Origin: Desulfoprunum benzoelyticum | GTDB taxonomy: Bacteria; Desulfobacterota; Desulfobulbia; Desulfobulbales; Desulfocapsaceae | Length of the DNA stretch: 64,000 nucleotides | Direction of reading: 5' to 3' | NCBI RefSeq assembly: GCF_014201505.1 | Contig: NZ_JACHEO010000011.1 | Coordinates: 55,683-119,682, forward strand | Part shown: positions 55,360 to 62,902 of the stretch, one piece after another | How positions within the stretch are numbered: the first letter of the stretch is position 1 | Layout of the letters: the number at the start of each line of letters is the position of its first letter | Position numbers and translations under genes: made by a program | Notes under the pieces: model-generated | Database searches by the model: none | Told to the model about the DNA's origin: nothing | What the model saw: only the letters and a program-made list of their open reading frames with translations

Positions 55360-56454
55360 ATGTTCGGAATCGGTCTGACCGTTATTTCAACTCTTCTCCT
55401 TGCCTATATTGTGTGGAGAATATCCTCAATCCAAAAACTCATTGAGGTTACTTCAAAAAAAGCTATCCTTTATAGTGGTATTGTTATCTGGATTATCCTT
55501 GTCAGCGGACGATTATTTGGGCATGGAAGCGGTTCGCTATGGGCCTCAACAGTCGAATTCGTAGGAATCACGATTACAGCCGTTCTTTTTCTTATTTTCT
55601 CCTGCCTTTTTCCGATAGATCTCGCCACCGGATTTGGTCGTTTCTTTCCCCGCCTGGCTCCTCGTCTTCGGGGGTGGGCAGTGATAGGAGGTTGTCTACT
55701 TTCGGCGGTGGCGGTAATCCAAGGAATCCGTCCCCCTGTAGTATCTCATCACGAAGTGAAATTGAAAAATCTGGCCAAGGTGCTTGATGGCACCACTCTG
55801 GTCGCTCTTTCCGATCTCCACCTGGGATCAACCCTTGGTCCTCGGTGGCTCGGGGCCCGTGTTGCCCAGGTCCAGGCACTGGAGCCGGACATTATCCTGT
55901 TGCTCGGGGATATCTTTGAAGGACACGGAGAAAATACTGAAGCCTTTTTACCAGCGTTCCGAAAATTCTCAGCGCCTCATGGTATCTGGTCTGTGGATGG
56001 AAATCACGAAAATCATGGGAGGACCAGAGAATCCGGATCATCTCTTGAAGGAACCCACATTCTCACCCTGCAAAACGAGTTGACACAACCCCTTCCTGGT
56101 TTGCTCCTGGCCGGCCGAAGTATTCCACGTGGGCATGACCAAGTACCGACAACTCCCCCCTGGAATCCTCCAGAAGATCGTCCGCCAGGTGGCCTCATCT
56201 TGCTTTCCCACATCCCCGAAGATTCTCAGGAAGCAGCAGACACAGGTGTCAATCTCATGTTGTCAGGACACACACATGGTGGCCAGATATGGCCTTTTAG
56301 TTTCCTTGTGGAGATGGTTCATCCCCGGTTCGGAGGGATTTACAATATAGATGATATGACCCTGCTGGTCTCACGTGGTACCGGCACCTGGGGCCCCAGA
56401 ATGAGGCTATGGCGCACCAGTGAAATCCTTCATATCACTCTTCGGTCTGAGTAA
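55360..56454 (+). CDS. Membrane-anchored metallophosphoesterase (YaeI/YkuE-like)
   Basis: A 364-residue protein with four N-terminal membrane helices (about 3-25, 35-53, 65-88, 107-125) and a calcineurin-like phosphoesterase domain. Metal ligands: ALSDLHLGS (about 148-156), LLLGDIFEGHG (about 180-190), VDGNHENHG (about 214-222), LSHIP (about 290) and SGHTHGGQIWP (about 312-322). This is the architecture of bacterial YkuE/YaeI-type enzymes that act on lipid-linked phosphates. It starts 5 bp after the preceding gene. The substrate is unknown. Confidence 0.88.
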   Translation: MFGIGLTVISTLLLAYIVWRISSIQKLIEVTSKKAILYSGIVIWIILVSGRLFGHGSGSLWASTVEFVGITITAVLFLIFSCLFPIDLATGFGRFFPRLAPRLRGWAVIGGCLLSAVAVIQGIRPPVVSHHEVKLKNLAKVLDGTTLVALSDLHLGSTLGPRWLGARVAQVQALEPDIILLLGDIFEGHGENTEAFLPAFRKFSAPHGIWSVDGNHENHGRTRESGSSLEGTHILTLQNELTQPLPGLLLAGRSIPRGHDQVPTTPPWNPPEDRPPGGLILLSHIPEDSQEAADTGVNLMLSGHTHGGQIWPFSFLVEMVHPRFGGIYNIDDMTLLVSRGTGTWGPRMRLWRTSEILHITLRSE

Positions 56455-56780
56455 AAAATCTACGGTTGCAAGGCAACAAAGATGGTTATAATGGAGGCGG
56501 CTAAACAAAGACAAAGCCTTAATGAAGTAACGAGGTTCGCAGCAGATACAGTTGACACGGCAAAGACTTGCGAAGATGCTAAGATTAGCAGAACAATCAT
56601 ACGATTGTATACCATAACCGTATTCCCCATCTTCAAGGATCAAGTTTTCCAGTGACAATATGTTGTTTCAACATCACAAAAAAGTCACTTCTACATACGC
56701 TTCATAAGAATGAAAGGTTTTACGATAATTGAGAGGAACAGAAGTTTTGAAGATCAACCTATATTAAACAGGAACCAACG
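56455..56780. other. Spacer before the DUF533 gene
   Basis: About 325 bp. A short + strand frame of 57 codons (56482-56655, starting MVIMEAAKQRQSLNEV) lies here but has no Shine-Dalgarno or recognisable similarity, so it is not called. The spacer probably contains the promoter of the DUF533 gene. No terminator was identified. Confidence 0.4.
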
Positions 56781-57440
56781 ATGATTGACATGAATAAACT
56801 CCTAGGTCAACTGCTAGGCAGCGGTGCGGCTGGTGGTTTTGCGGGAGGTTTGGCCGGTGGACTTGCGAGCAGCATGCTGACCAGTAAGAAAGGACGTAAG
56901 CTGGGTACAAAAGCGCTCAAACTGGGCGGGGTTGCTGCAGTAGGCGCGCTGGCTTACACTGCTTTCCAACGTTACAACCAGGGTGCCACGTCGACCCTGC
57001 CAGCCACAGCGGCAGATCTCACTCTGGCGCCACCCGGCACTGCATTCATGCCCAAGGAGAATGATGATGCGGCCAATGAAGCATTGGGACTTACGCTGGT
57101 ACGAGCTATGATTGCTGTAGCACGAGCTGATGGACGGCTTGATACAGAGGAAAGCCAGTCTATTTTCCAAAAGATTCAATCCCTAGGGCTGGACAGTGAA
57201 AGTCAGGCTTTACTGGTGGAAGAAATGGGCCATCCTGTTGATATGGACGCTATTGTCAACAGCGCCACCAGCCCAGAGATTGCCGCAGAAATCTACACAG
57301 CATCACTACTGGCTGTCGATATCGACACCGCTGCTGAAAAAGGCTATCTCGCCATGCTGGCCGCACGTCTACGACTGCCTTCTGAGTTGGTCGTGGAGAT
57401 TGAGCGACAAGTGGCAGCGCAAAAATCATTTGCTCAATAG
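56781..57440 (+). CDS. DUF533 (YebE-like) TerB-fold membrane protein
   Basis: A 219-residue DUF533 protein, the same length as E. coli YebE. The glycine-rich N-terminus (LLGSGAAGGFAGGLAGGLASSML) and KLGGVAAVGALAYTAF (about 48-63) are the family's membrane-associated part. The C-terminal helical TerB-like domain includes LVRAMIAVARADGRLDTEESQSIFQKI (about 104-130), with the acidic D-G-x-x-D-x-x-E motif of TerB/TerD-type metal-binding folds. YebE is induced by envelope stress; its function is not known. A start three codons later (56790) is also possible. Confidence 0.85.
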   Translation: MIDMNKLLGQLLGSGAAGGFAGGLAGGLASSMLTSKKGRKLGTKALKLGGVAAVGALAYTAFQRYNQGATSTLPATAADLTLAPPGTAFMPKENDDAANEALGLTLVRAMIAVARADGRLDTEESQSIFQKIQSLGLDSESQALLVEEMGHPVDMDAIVNSATSPEIAAEIYTASLLAVDIDTAAEKGYLAMLAARLRLPSELVVEIERQVAAQKSFAQ

Positions 57441-57446
57441 ATTGTT

Positions 57447-57487
57447 CTGCAATCTACCAGCGGCATGTCAATGCCGGTAGATTGCAG
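57447..57487. terminator. Strong hairpin after the DUF533 gene
   Basis: A perfect 12-bp inverted repeat CTGCAATCTACC (57447-57458) / GGTAGATTGCAG (57476-57487) encloses a further GGCAT/ATGCC stem. It begins 6 bp after the stop codon. There is no long T-run, so it may be a weak or bidirectional terminator between the cargo (+) and the transfer operon (-), or mark the cargo end. Confidence 0.55.
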
Positions 57488-57863
57488 TATTGGAAGCTGG
57501 GTAACAAGTTTACGCCCACCACAGACAGCACACTTAGAAAATGAAGGCCTTTCTTACAACTGTTTAGCCACAGATAGAACACAATTATAAGATCGAAACA
57601 TGGATTGAGTAGAAAGTTTATGTTCCTGATGAAATTGCGGCCCGATTTCATCGTTGTCATCTCAATGCAAGTCGCAATTCTCGATACGTTCGACTTATGA
57701 CAGATTTGTTGCTTGTGTATATTTTTGATCTGTCTCGTTTTAAATGGGGGCGTGAAAGTCTTGTGCAGAGGCTGGTTAGTGCTGGGCGAACAATATAAGC
57801 GCACTTCTGGCAGCAGACGAAAACGACTAACGTCCATTACTTTAATTTCTGAGATTTTACCCC
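57488..57863. other. Spacer at the right end of the cargo insertion
   Basis: About 375 bp with no gene, between the cargo hairpin and the traB stop. The cargo junction must be here or in the hairpin. No transposase fragment, tRNA, or repeat matching the left spacer (42969-43363) was found by eye. Confidence 0.4.
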
Positions 57864-59030
57864 TTATAAGATCTCGCCCTCAGTCTCCCTGATTTCTAAT
57901 TCCTTCCCTTCGGATACAACAACAGTGATCTTCTTTGAAGCACCTACTTCAATTACTGGAGTTGCCTGTTTGGCAAGACTCAGGTAAAAATCGTGCAAGC
58001 TTGCCGCCCCTTCTGATAAGCCCCCACCAATCGAATATTTTGCCACTTGACCGGAATCGATGGTCGTTGTTGTTCCGAGAGCTGAAGTTGATTGGGTCGT
58101 AGCCGATGTTTTAAGCATATCACCCATCCCACCAAAGAATCCGGCCACGATTGTTCTGGCAGTGGCTGCGCCCATTCTTGAGACTACTCGGCCGGACAAA
58201 CCTACTTTGCTGTCGGAGTCTGTGACAAAACCTTTTACCTGGGTATCAATAATGGCTTTGCCCTCGTTACTGAGACAGGAAAGCGAGACGAGTCGCACAT
58301 CTGCCCGCTCTTTGTCAAGCCTGCCCACTGCTTCGGCAATGACGAAGCATCCTGCCAAGTTGGCCTTGATATCATTTGGAAGAACTGCTGGTGTCTGTAT
58401 TCTGAGAAGAAGTGGCTCGGGATTGTTGGTTCCTTTACCTGAGGTAGAAGCATCGAAACCGGTCAGTAGCTTTGCCTCCATAAAGGAAGGGGGGAGGTAG
58501 ACTGTCCTTCCTTTTTTTTTGTCGTTCCCCGAGTCTGGCTCTCCGGAAGTAATGGTCGGGTTCGACAATACACTGATCTCACCGATCATCTTTGGCTCAA
58601 GTTGAGAATGTGGCGGAAGGTTTGCGGGTATGGCTCTTCCATCAGGTGGCAATGGCCATGGCTGCTCATTGGGCAGAGGTTTTGGAAGCACTGTAGGTTG
58701 AGTCACCTCATCGGCAGAGGGGATTTTCGGGAGAGTTTTTTCGGTAAGGTGCTGTTCAGTTCTCTTCTGCTCCCGAGCTAATTTGTCTACCGTTTCCTGA
58801 AGAGATTCAAGTTGCCGTCTTTGTTCCCGGAGCATGGTTTTTTGGATCAAATCTGGTTCCAGCTGGATTTCGCGAGTTTTCTTTTGTCCGAAAAAGCCTT
58901 TGGAAGTGCCAGGACCGGAAGTGTTGTACCCGGTAGCAACCAGAATAATGAATATGACACCGATCCCGGCCCAGATAACAATTTTCTTTTGTTTGGGACC
59001 AAGATCGTTGAATCTCTTTTTTAGGCTCAT
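57864..59030 (-). CDS. traB: TraB, inner-membrane scaffold of the transfer channel
   Basis: A 388-residue TraB/VirB10-like protein. A cytoplasmic start (KKRFNDLGPKQKK) leads to one membrane helix (IVIWAGIGVIFIILVATGY, about 17-35), a coiled coil (LEPDLIQKTMLREQRRQLESLQETVDKLAREQ), a proline-rich periplasmic stretch (TQPTVLPKPLPNEQPWPLPPDG) and the VirB10 beta-barrel end (VYLPPSFMEAKLLTGFDASTSG, then CFVIAEAVGRLDKERADVRLVSLSC). It spans the envelope and connects TraC to TraK/TraV. F TraB is 475 residues; the end here looks natural. It overlaps traK by 4 bp. The gene after it should be traV, but the cargo intervenes. Confidence 0.92.
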   Translation of the reverse strand: MSLKKRFNDLGPKQKKIVIWAGIGVIFIILVATGYNTSGPGTSKGFFGQKKTREIQLEPDLIQKTMLREQRRQLESLQETVDKLAREQKRTEQHLTEKTLPKIPSADEVTQPTVLPKPLPNEQPWPLPPDGRAIPANLPPHSQLEPKMIGEISVLSNPTITSGEPDSGNDKKKGRTVYLPPSFMEAKLLTGFDASTSGKGTNNPEPLLLRIQTPAVLPNDIKANLAGCFVIAEAVGRLDKERADVRLVSLSCLSNEGKAIIDTQVKGFVTDSDSKVGLSGRVVSRMGAATARTIVAGFFGGMGDMLKTSATTQSTSALGTTTTIDSGQVAKYSIGGGLSEGAASLHDFYLSLAKQATPVIEVGASKKITVVVSEGKELEIRETEGEIL

Positions 59031-59764
59031 TTCACCCGCTCCTTCTGGTCCACTACGAACACCATGGTGGATTGGCTGAGCTCCAAGGTGTGATTGTCCA
59101 CGGCGACTGCAAGAATTGAATTGCTGATGGAAGAGGAGAGGAAAAGGTGTTCACTCACATCAATCGAGCCCTCTGAGAGGGATGTCGCCTGATATTTTCT
59201 TAAACGAAGTCCAACGCCATCCACATCAACAACCTGCAATAATTGTATTTCCAGATCAGGAGAAAGAGATACCGTCCTGGTTGAATCGCTTATCCTATAA
59301 CTTGCTGGGTAGTCACCGTGGTAGGCCTCTCTGATCAGTAGAAGTGCCTGTTTCTCCAAAGGCATTTTTTGATAGTGGTTAATGTTTTTCTTGAAAGTAT
59401 CGCCGCTGGGGGATGCAAGGCGGAGTGTGACTGAAGGGATGTCCGCAGGTGTGACGAGCAGGGTGTATACCGCATTGTTACAGACCACAAATAGTTCGCT
59501 CTGGGTATCTGCGTATACATATTCAGATCCAGAATCCTCGATCTTGAATTTTATAAATCCATTATTGCCGGAAAAATGCCCGGTCATGGCCTTTTCCTGC
59601 GAGAAAATTAAGTCGTTCATCGGTCCTGGACAAACAATCCGGTTGATATCCCTGTTAGAGAGCTCAACAGTTGTTGGGATCTCTGCCTGGATTACCTCAC
59701 TTGCCAGGCAGTTGCCGGCAAATGTTAGAATCAAGACAGCCGATGCGAGTAATATTCTAGCCAC
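59027..59764 (-). CDS. traK: TraK, outer-membrane-complex secretin-like protein
   Basis: A 245-residue exported protein (signal peptide MARILLASAVLILTFAGNCLA) of the TraK family, VirB9-like. Typical segments are TTVELSNRDINRIVCPGPMNDLIFSQEKAMTG (about 31-62), FVVCNNAVYTLLVTPADIPSVTLRL and YQATSLSEGSIDVSEHLFL. TraK sits at the outer membrane with TraV and docks on TraB. It overlaps traB by 4 bp and traE by 8 bp. Confidence 0.92.
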   Translation of the reverse strand: MARILLASAVLILTFAGNCLASEVIQAEIPTTVELSNRDINRIVCPGPMNDLIFSQEKAMTGHFSGNNGFIKFKIEDSGSEYVYADTQSELFVVCNNAVYTLLVTPADIPSVTLRLASPSGDTFKKNINHYQKMPLEKQALLLIREAYHGDYPASYRISDSTRTVSLSPDLEIQLLQVVDVDGVGLRLRKYQATSLSEGSIDVSEHLFLSSSISNSILAVAVDNHTLELSQSTMVFVVDQKERVK

Positions 59765-60332
59765 GTTCCTGCTCCTGCTTTTGAGTCAGTTTTTCTTTGA
59801 ATGATACGATGTAAAATCTGCCGTCTTGTAGGCGGTAGTCGATCAGATAGGTTTTACTGGTATTCTCAAGCAATGTATCCCCGGCATACTGTTTGAAATT
59901 TCCAAAGATCTCTATGAAGCCTTCAGTGACACTGATTTTCTCAAGATAGAAGACTGAGCTGACCTGCGATTCTTCGACTCTGCTGGCCAAGGAATACCAG
60001 GAATTGGAAGCCTGCGGATATACCTCTGGAGCAAAATAGGCGAGCAGTTCCTCAAACTGGCCCCGTACTGTCGGGGGTGAGTAGGTGGCTGCAAGACCTA
60101 CAATTCTCCTGCTTATGTCTGAAATATAGGCGTCATTGGGTTTGCCCTGAATAAACTCGACAGTCCCGGTCATCCTCGGTGGGATCAGGACTACTCGTTG
60201 ATATTTTACCGCTCGATAGACCATGGCTGAGTTGAACATGACGGTAAACGCCAGTATGGTGATAGTGAACTTGAGCAACCTGTTTTGAGCAAAGAGGTTG
60301 CTTGTTTTCTGCAGAAAGATCTCAGCGTTCAT
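59757..60332 (-). CDS. traE: TraE, VirB5/VirB8-like transfer protein
   Basis: A 191-residue protein close in length to F TraE (188). One N-terminal membrane helix (LLKFTITILAFTVMFNSAMVY, about 19-39) is followed by a periplasmic VirB8-like domain with VVLIPPRMTGTVEFIQGKPNDAYISDISRRIVGLAATYSPPTV, the TraE signature. It overlaps traK by 8 bp and traL by 4 bp. Confidence 0.92.
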   Translation of the reverse strand: MNAEIFLQKTSNLFAQNRLLKFTITILAFTVMFNSAMVYRAVKYQRVVLIPPRMTGTVEFIQGKPNDAYISDISRRIVGLAATYSPPTVRGQFEELLAYFAPEVYPQASNSWYSLASRVEESQVSSVFYLEKISVTEGFIEIFGNFKQYAGDTLLENTSKTYLIDYRLQDGRFYIVSFKEKLTQKQEQERG

Positions 60333-60610
60333 TCATGAAACTCCCTTTGGAAATAATCAGGATAGTTTTTCATCTGAATAAAACCGAACATATAGAGGAC
60401 ATGCCTGAGAAACCCTCTTGATTGCGATCTCTTGGTCCGGGTGTAGAAGTATTGGGTGATCAGAAACACCAGCCACATAATTTTGCCGTAAAGAAGGGCC
60501 AAGGTGAGGGTGAATACACAGAGGATCAACTCGTCAGTCTCGAACCAGAGTACCTGGATGGGTCTTGAAAGGTACTGGGGGAATCTGTGGGTAAAATTGT
60601 TTTCGCTCAA
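60329..60610 (-). CDS. traL: TraL, inner-membrane pilus assembly protein
   Basis: A 93-residue protein, the same size as F TraL (91). HRFPQYLSRPIQVLWFETDELILCVFTLTLALLYGKIMWLVFLI contains the characteristic R-Y-L/S-x-P-x-x-x-x-W-x-x-D-E motif and a double membrane helix, as in VirB3. It ends KNYPDYFQREF. It overlaps traE by 4 bp and follows traA by 30 bp. Confidence 0.92.
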   Translation of the reverse strand: MSENNFTHRFPQYLSRPIQVLWFETDELILCVFTLTLALLYGKIMWLVFLITQYFYTRTKRSQSRGFLRHVLYMFGFIQMKNYPDYFQREFHE

Positions 60611-60640
60611 CGGATCTTTCTCCTCTTGATTCCATGGCTT

Positions 60641-60976
60641 TTAGCTGATCATTGCACCAATGGTCTGGACAACAGCGTCAGCCTTGAGCAGAAAAGCTCC
60701 ACCTAAAACGACTCCTGCCGCAGGTAAAATCATTTGCCGGATGGCAAGTATTGCCGAGAACACCATGCAGGCAACACCGGCTACAAAGCCGATAGGTCCC
60801 AGCAGGATTTGGTTCACCCCGATATCGTAAAGATCATAGGCAAAGGAACCTGCCGCCGGCACGGTCATGGCGGCTGCATTGCTCGATATCAGGCAGAGCG
60901 TTGCGATAATGGCGAAGGTTGTAAGATTTCTACCCTGTTTTCCCTTGGCAGTTTCTGACAGGATTTTGTCGTTCAT
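60641..60976 (-). CDS. traA: TraA-like F-type propilin
   Basis: A 111-residue pilin precursor. A long leader (about 36 residues, as in F propilin) ends SSNAAA with a signal-peptidase site near AMTVPAAG. The mature protein would be about 75 residues with two hydrophobic helices: GPIGFVAGVACMVFSAILAI and ILPAAGVVLGGAFLLKADAVV. F pilin is cut from a 121-residue precursor to 70 residues. It is the first of the classical traA-L-E-K-B series. Assignment rests on size, topology and gene order. Confidence 0.85.
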   Translation of the reverse strand: MNDKILSETAKGKQGRNLTTFAIIATLCLISSNAAAMTVPAAGSFAYDLYDIGVNQILLGPIGFVAGVACMVFSAILAIRQMILPAAGVVLGGAFLLKADAVVQTIGAMIS

Positions 60977-61034
60977 TCGTTCTCCTCCTCTTAGCGAAAT
61001 ATTTATTGTTCCAATTCCATCTGTCTTGCGTCGG

Positions 61035-61538
61035 CTATTCTGTCCTTATCTCAACCCGACGATTTTTGAATAATTCTTCCGGGTTGGTGGCTATGGGATC
61101 CGCCTCTCCTTTGGCTTGTAGTGCGACCACAGTAAATCCTTGGCTTTTAAGAAAATTGACCACCATAACAGCACGTTGCATAGAAAGCAGGAGGTTGTAT
61201 TGCTCGGAACCAATTTCACAGGCATACCCGGTTATAAACAGTGGAGTATCATGCGTAATTCCATAACGCTGCATATTGTCGAGGAGTATTTGCGCAGCTT
61301 TGGATGAAAGAGCTGAACTCCCTAGTTCGAAATGAATCCCGGGAAGATTATAAATCTGCGTTGATGATCTCTTCATTGCTGGAGTATCGGTGAGCACAAA
61401 GGTGATGTACGTTACTTTCCGGGTGATTTTCGATTGGAACTCGTACAAGTCCTGACGAATCTCAATTGCCTGCAGCTCTACTGATGGCAAAAGGAGGGCA
61501 GTCAGTGCGAAAATTATGATTTGGGTTTTGTTCTTCAT
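61035..61538 (-). CDS. OmpA-like exported protein
   Basis: A 167-residue exported protein with signal peptide MKNKTQIIIFALTALLLPSVELQA and a C-terminal OmpA/MotB peptidoglycan-binding domain: IHFELGSSALSSKAAQILLDNM, LFITGYACEIGSEQYNLLLSMQRAVMVVNFLKSQGF, KNRRVEIRTE. The G-Y-A-C-x-x-G-S-x-x-Y-N variation with the conserved N-x-x-L-S-x-x-R-A core is normal for the family. Upstream of traA it may anchor the transfer apparatus in the cell wall (inference). Confidence 0.85.
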   Translation of the reverse strand: MKNKTQIIIFALTALLLPSVELQAIEIRQDLYEFQSKITRKVTYITFVLTDTPAMKRSSTQIYNLPGIHFELGSSALSSKAAQILLDNMQRYGITHDTPLFITGYACEIGSEQYNLLLSMQRAVMVVNFLKSQGFTVVALQAKGEADPIATNPEELFKNRRVEIRTE

Positions 61539-61666
61539 CTCTGTCTTCTTTTTTCCGACTGTGTGACCAATTTTATCTTTACAGTATTGCCCCGGTTGGA
61601 GGTGGATGAGTTGTAATCGGTAAAGGTAAGTGTCAATAAATGCTGTTTATTACTTATTTGTTTGTG

Positions 61667-62107
61667 CTAAGTAAGAGACGAATCAGGCTGTTCGTCAGCA
61701 CGTTTTCTCTCACGATATTTTGCCACCTGAACGCGGTTTCGTATTTTGTAGAGGCGTTTTATTTGTTGTCTGGTGAGTAAAAAACAAAAGGTTGTTTGGA
61801 TTTCTTCGATGAGTGTGCTCATCTCAAGTTTTTGACCAGGTGCGAGATTGAAGTATCTGCTGGATGCATATCGTTCCCATTTTGTGGGAAGATCGGCTGT
61901 CCTCAGAAAACTGTGACGAGCCTTTAGTGAAAGACGGCTCAACTGGGCACGTACAATTTCCTTTTTACCCCAAATTCGTTCCAGGAATTGCAGACAGAGC
62001 TGATCTTCTTTGCTGAGAGGATCAGTGATGATACCCTCACGGTGTAGATAGCGGAGAATTCGTTTGGGTATTGAGATTTCCTTCGCATATTCAGAAAGAG
62101 GAATCAT
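61667..62107 (-). CDS. Hypothetical protein, coupled to the sigma-like regulator
   Basis: A 146-residue basic, mostly helical protein. Its N-terminus (PLSEYAKEISIPKRILRYLHREGIITDPLS) looks like a helix-turn-helix of the excisionase kind used by small DNA-binding proteins. No family is recognised. It overlaps the preceding sigma-like gene by 4 bp (translational coupling), so it may be a second transfer regulator. Function not established. Confidence 0.6.
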   Translation of the reverse strand: MIPLSEYAKEISIPKRILRYLHREGIITDPLSKEDQLCLQFLERIWGKKEIVRAQLSRLSLKARHSFLRTADLPTKWERYASSRYFNLAPGQKLEMSTLIEEIQTTFCFLLTRQQIKRLYKIRNRVQVAKYRERKRADEQPDSSLT

Positions 62108-62640
62108 CGAATTGTTCCTTCAATTTTCTGGATACTTTCACTCACCACCCGGCAGGCATGACGCCGGCTGATATTGAATTCTCTGGCAATATCCGGGGTA
62201 CTGGCAGGGGTGGATTGATGTAACAGCCAGCGGCAGATTTCACGTTGTCGTTTGCTGACAGCCTGTAAAGCCTGTTCGATTTCGATTTCTTCAGGTTCGC
62301 TGGTTTCCTCGTTGGGGTCTTCTGAGCAGGGAAGCAGATAATCTTCCAGGCAATGGACGGTCTGGATACCTGAAGCCAACTTGATGCAACTTGTTTTAAA
62401 TATGACTCGGAAAAACGGGATGAATCGTTCAGGAGATTCTTTTTTCTTGGAGGTGATCAGAGCTTTTACGGAGGCAATTGCAGCTTCTTGATAGAGATCT
62501 TCGTAATCGCCAACCATAAATTTGATATAGGGCGAGGCAATCTGCCGAATGAGGCTCTTATTCGACGAAACCCAGCGTAGTGCTGTGGACCACGTCTCCT
62601 GTCTGGATAGTTGTTGATCTGTCGGTAATGAACATGTCAT
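62104..62640 (-). CDS. Sigma-70-like (ECF-type) regulator at the head of the transfer operon
   Basis: A 178-residue protein with sigma region 2-like sequence (MVGDYEDLYQEAAIASVKAL, about 42-61; compare D-x-x-D-L-x-Q-E) and a region 4-like helix-turn-helix at the C-terminus (QREICRWLLHQSTPASTPDIAREFNISRRHACRVVSESIQKI, about 130-172). A short acidic linker (SEDPNEETSEPEEIEIE) joins them. It may direct transcription of the transfer genes; a non-sigma DNA-binding protein of similar build is the alternative. It is the first gene of the leftward operon, about 110 bp from the iterons. Confidence 0.65.
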   Translation of the reverse strand: MTCSLPTDQQLSRQETWSTALRWVSSNKSLIRQIASPYIKFMVGDYEDLYQEAAIASVKALITSKKKESPERFIPFFRVIFKTSCIKLASGIQTVHCLEDYLLPCSEDPNEETSEPEEIEIEQALQAVSKRQREICRWLLHQSTPASTPDIAREFNISRRHACRVVSESIQKIEGTIR

Positions 62641-62750
62641 TTTTCATTTCCTAAAAGATTAATATAAGATTAAAAATGATTAGGCATTTGCGGCTGCTCT
62701 TCTCAATCCCAATGTTTTCGGGCGTTTCCGCAGATATCTCGAAGCGAAGT

Positions 62751-62902
62751 TGCGACCGCTATGCCCCCTTTGTGCGACCGCTATGCCCCCCTCTTTACGA
62801 CCGCTATGCCCACCCTTACGACTGCTATGCCCCCCGGTTGCGACCGCTATGCCCACCCCTTACGACCGCTATGCCCCCTGGTTGCGACCGCTATGCCCCC
62901 CC
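62751..62902. repeat. Seven 22-bp iterons, putative plasmid replication origin
   Basis: Seven direct repeats with core CGACCGCTATGCCC start at 62751, 62773, 62796, 62817, 62839, 62861 and 62883, spaced 21-23 bp (mostly 22), about two helical turns, so all face the same side of DNA. One copy has a C to T change (CGACTGC, 62817); two have CCCACCC. Such arrays bind the Rep protein in theta-replicating plasmids. The last iterons lie inside the trfA 3' end. An A+T-rich stretch at 62641-62690 could be the melting site. Confidence 0.85.

Noticed and set aside
56482..56655. A 57-codon frame between the phosphoesterase and DUF533 genes
   Set aside because: No ribosome-binding site, no recognisable similarity and length close to chance expectation.
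62751..62902. Regular 22-bp repeats as a possible CRISPR array
   Set aside because: The conserved core is followed by only a few variable bases, with no unique spacers of 25-40 bp, and there are no cas genes. Position beside trfA and helical spacing fit iterons.
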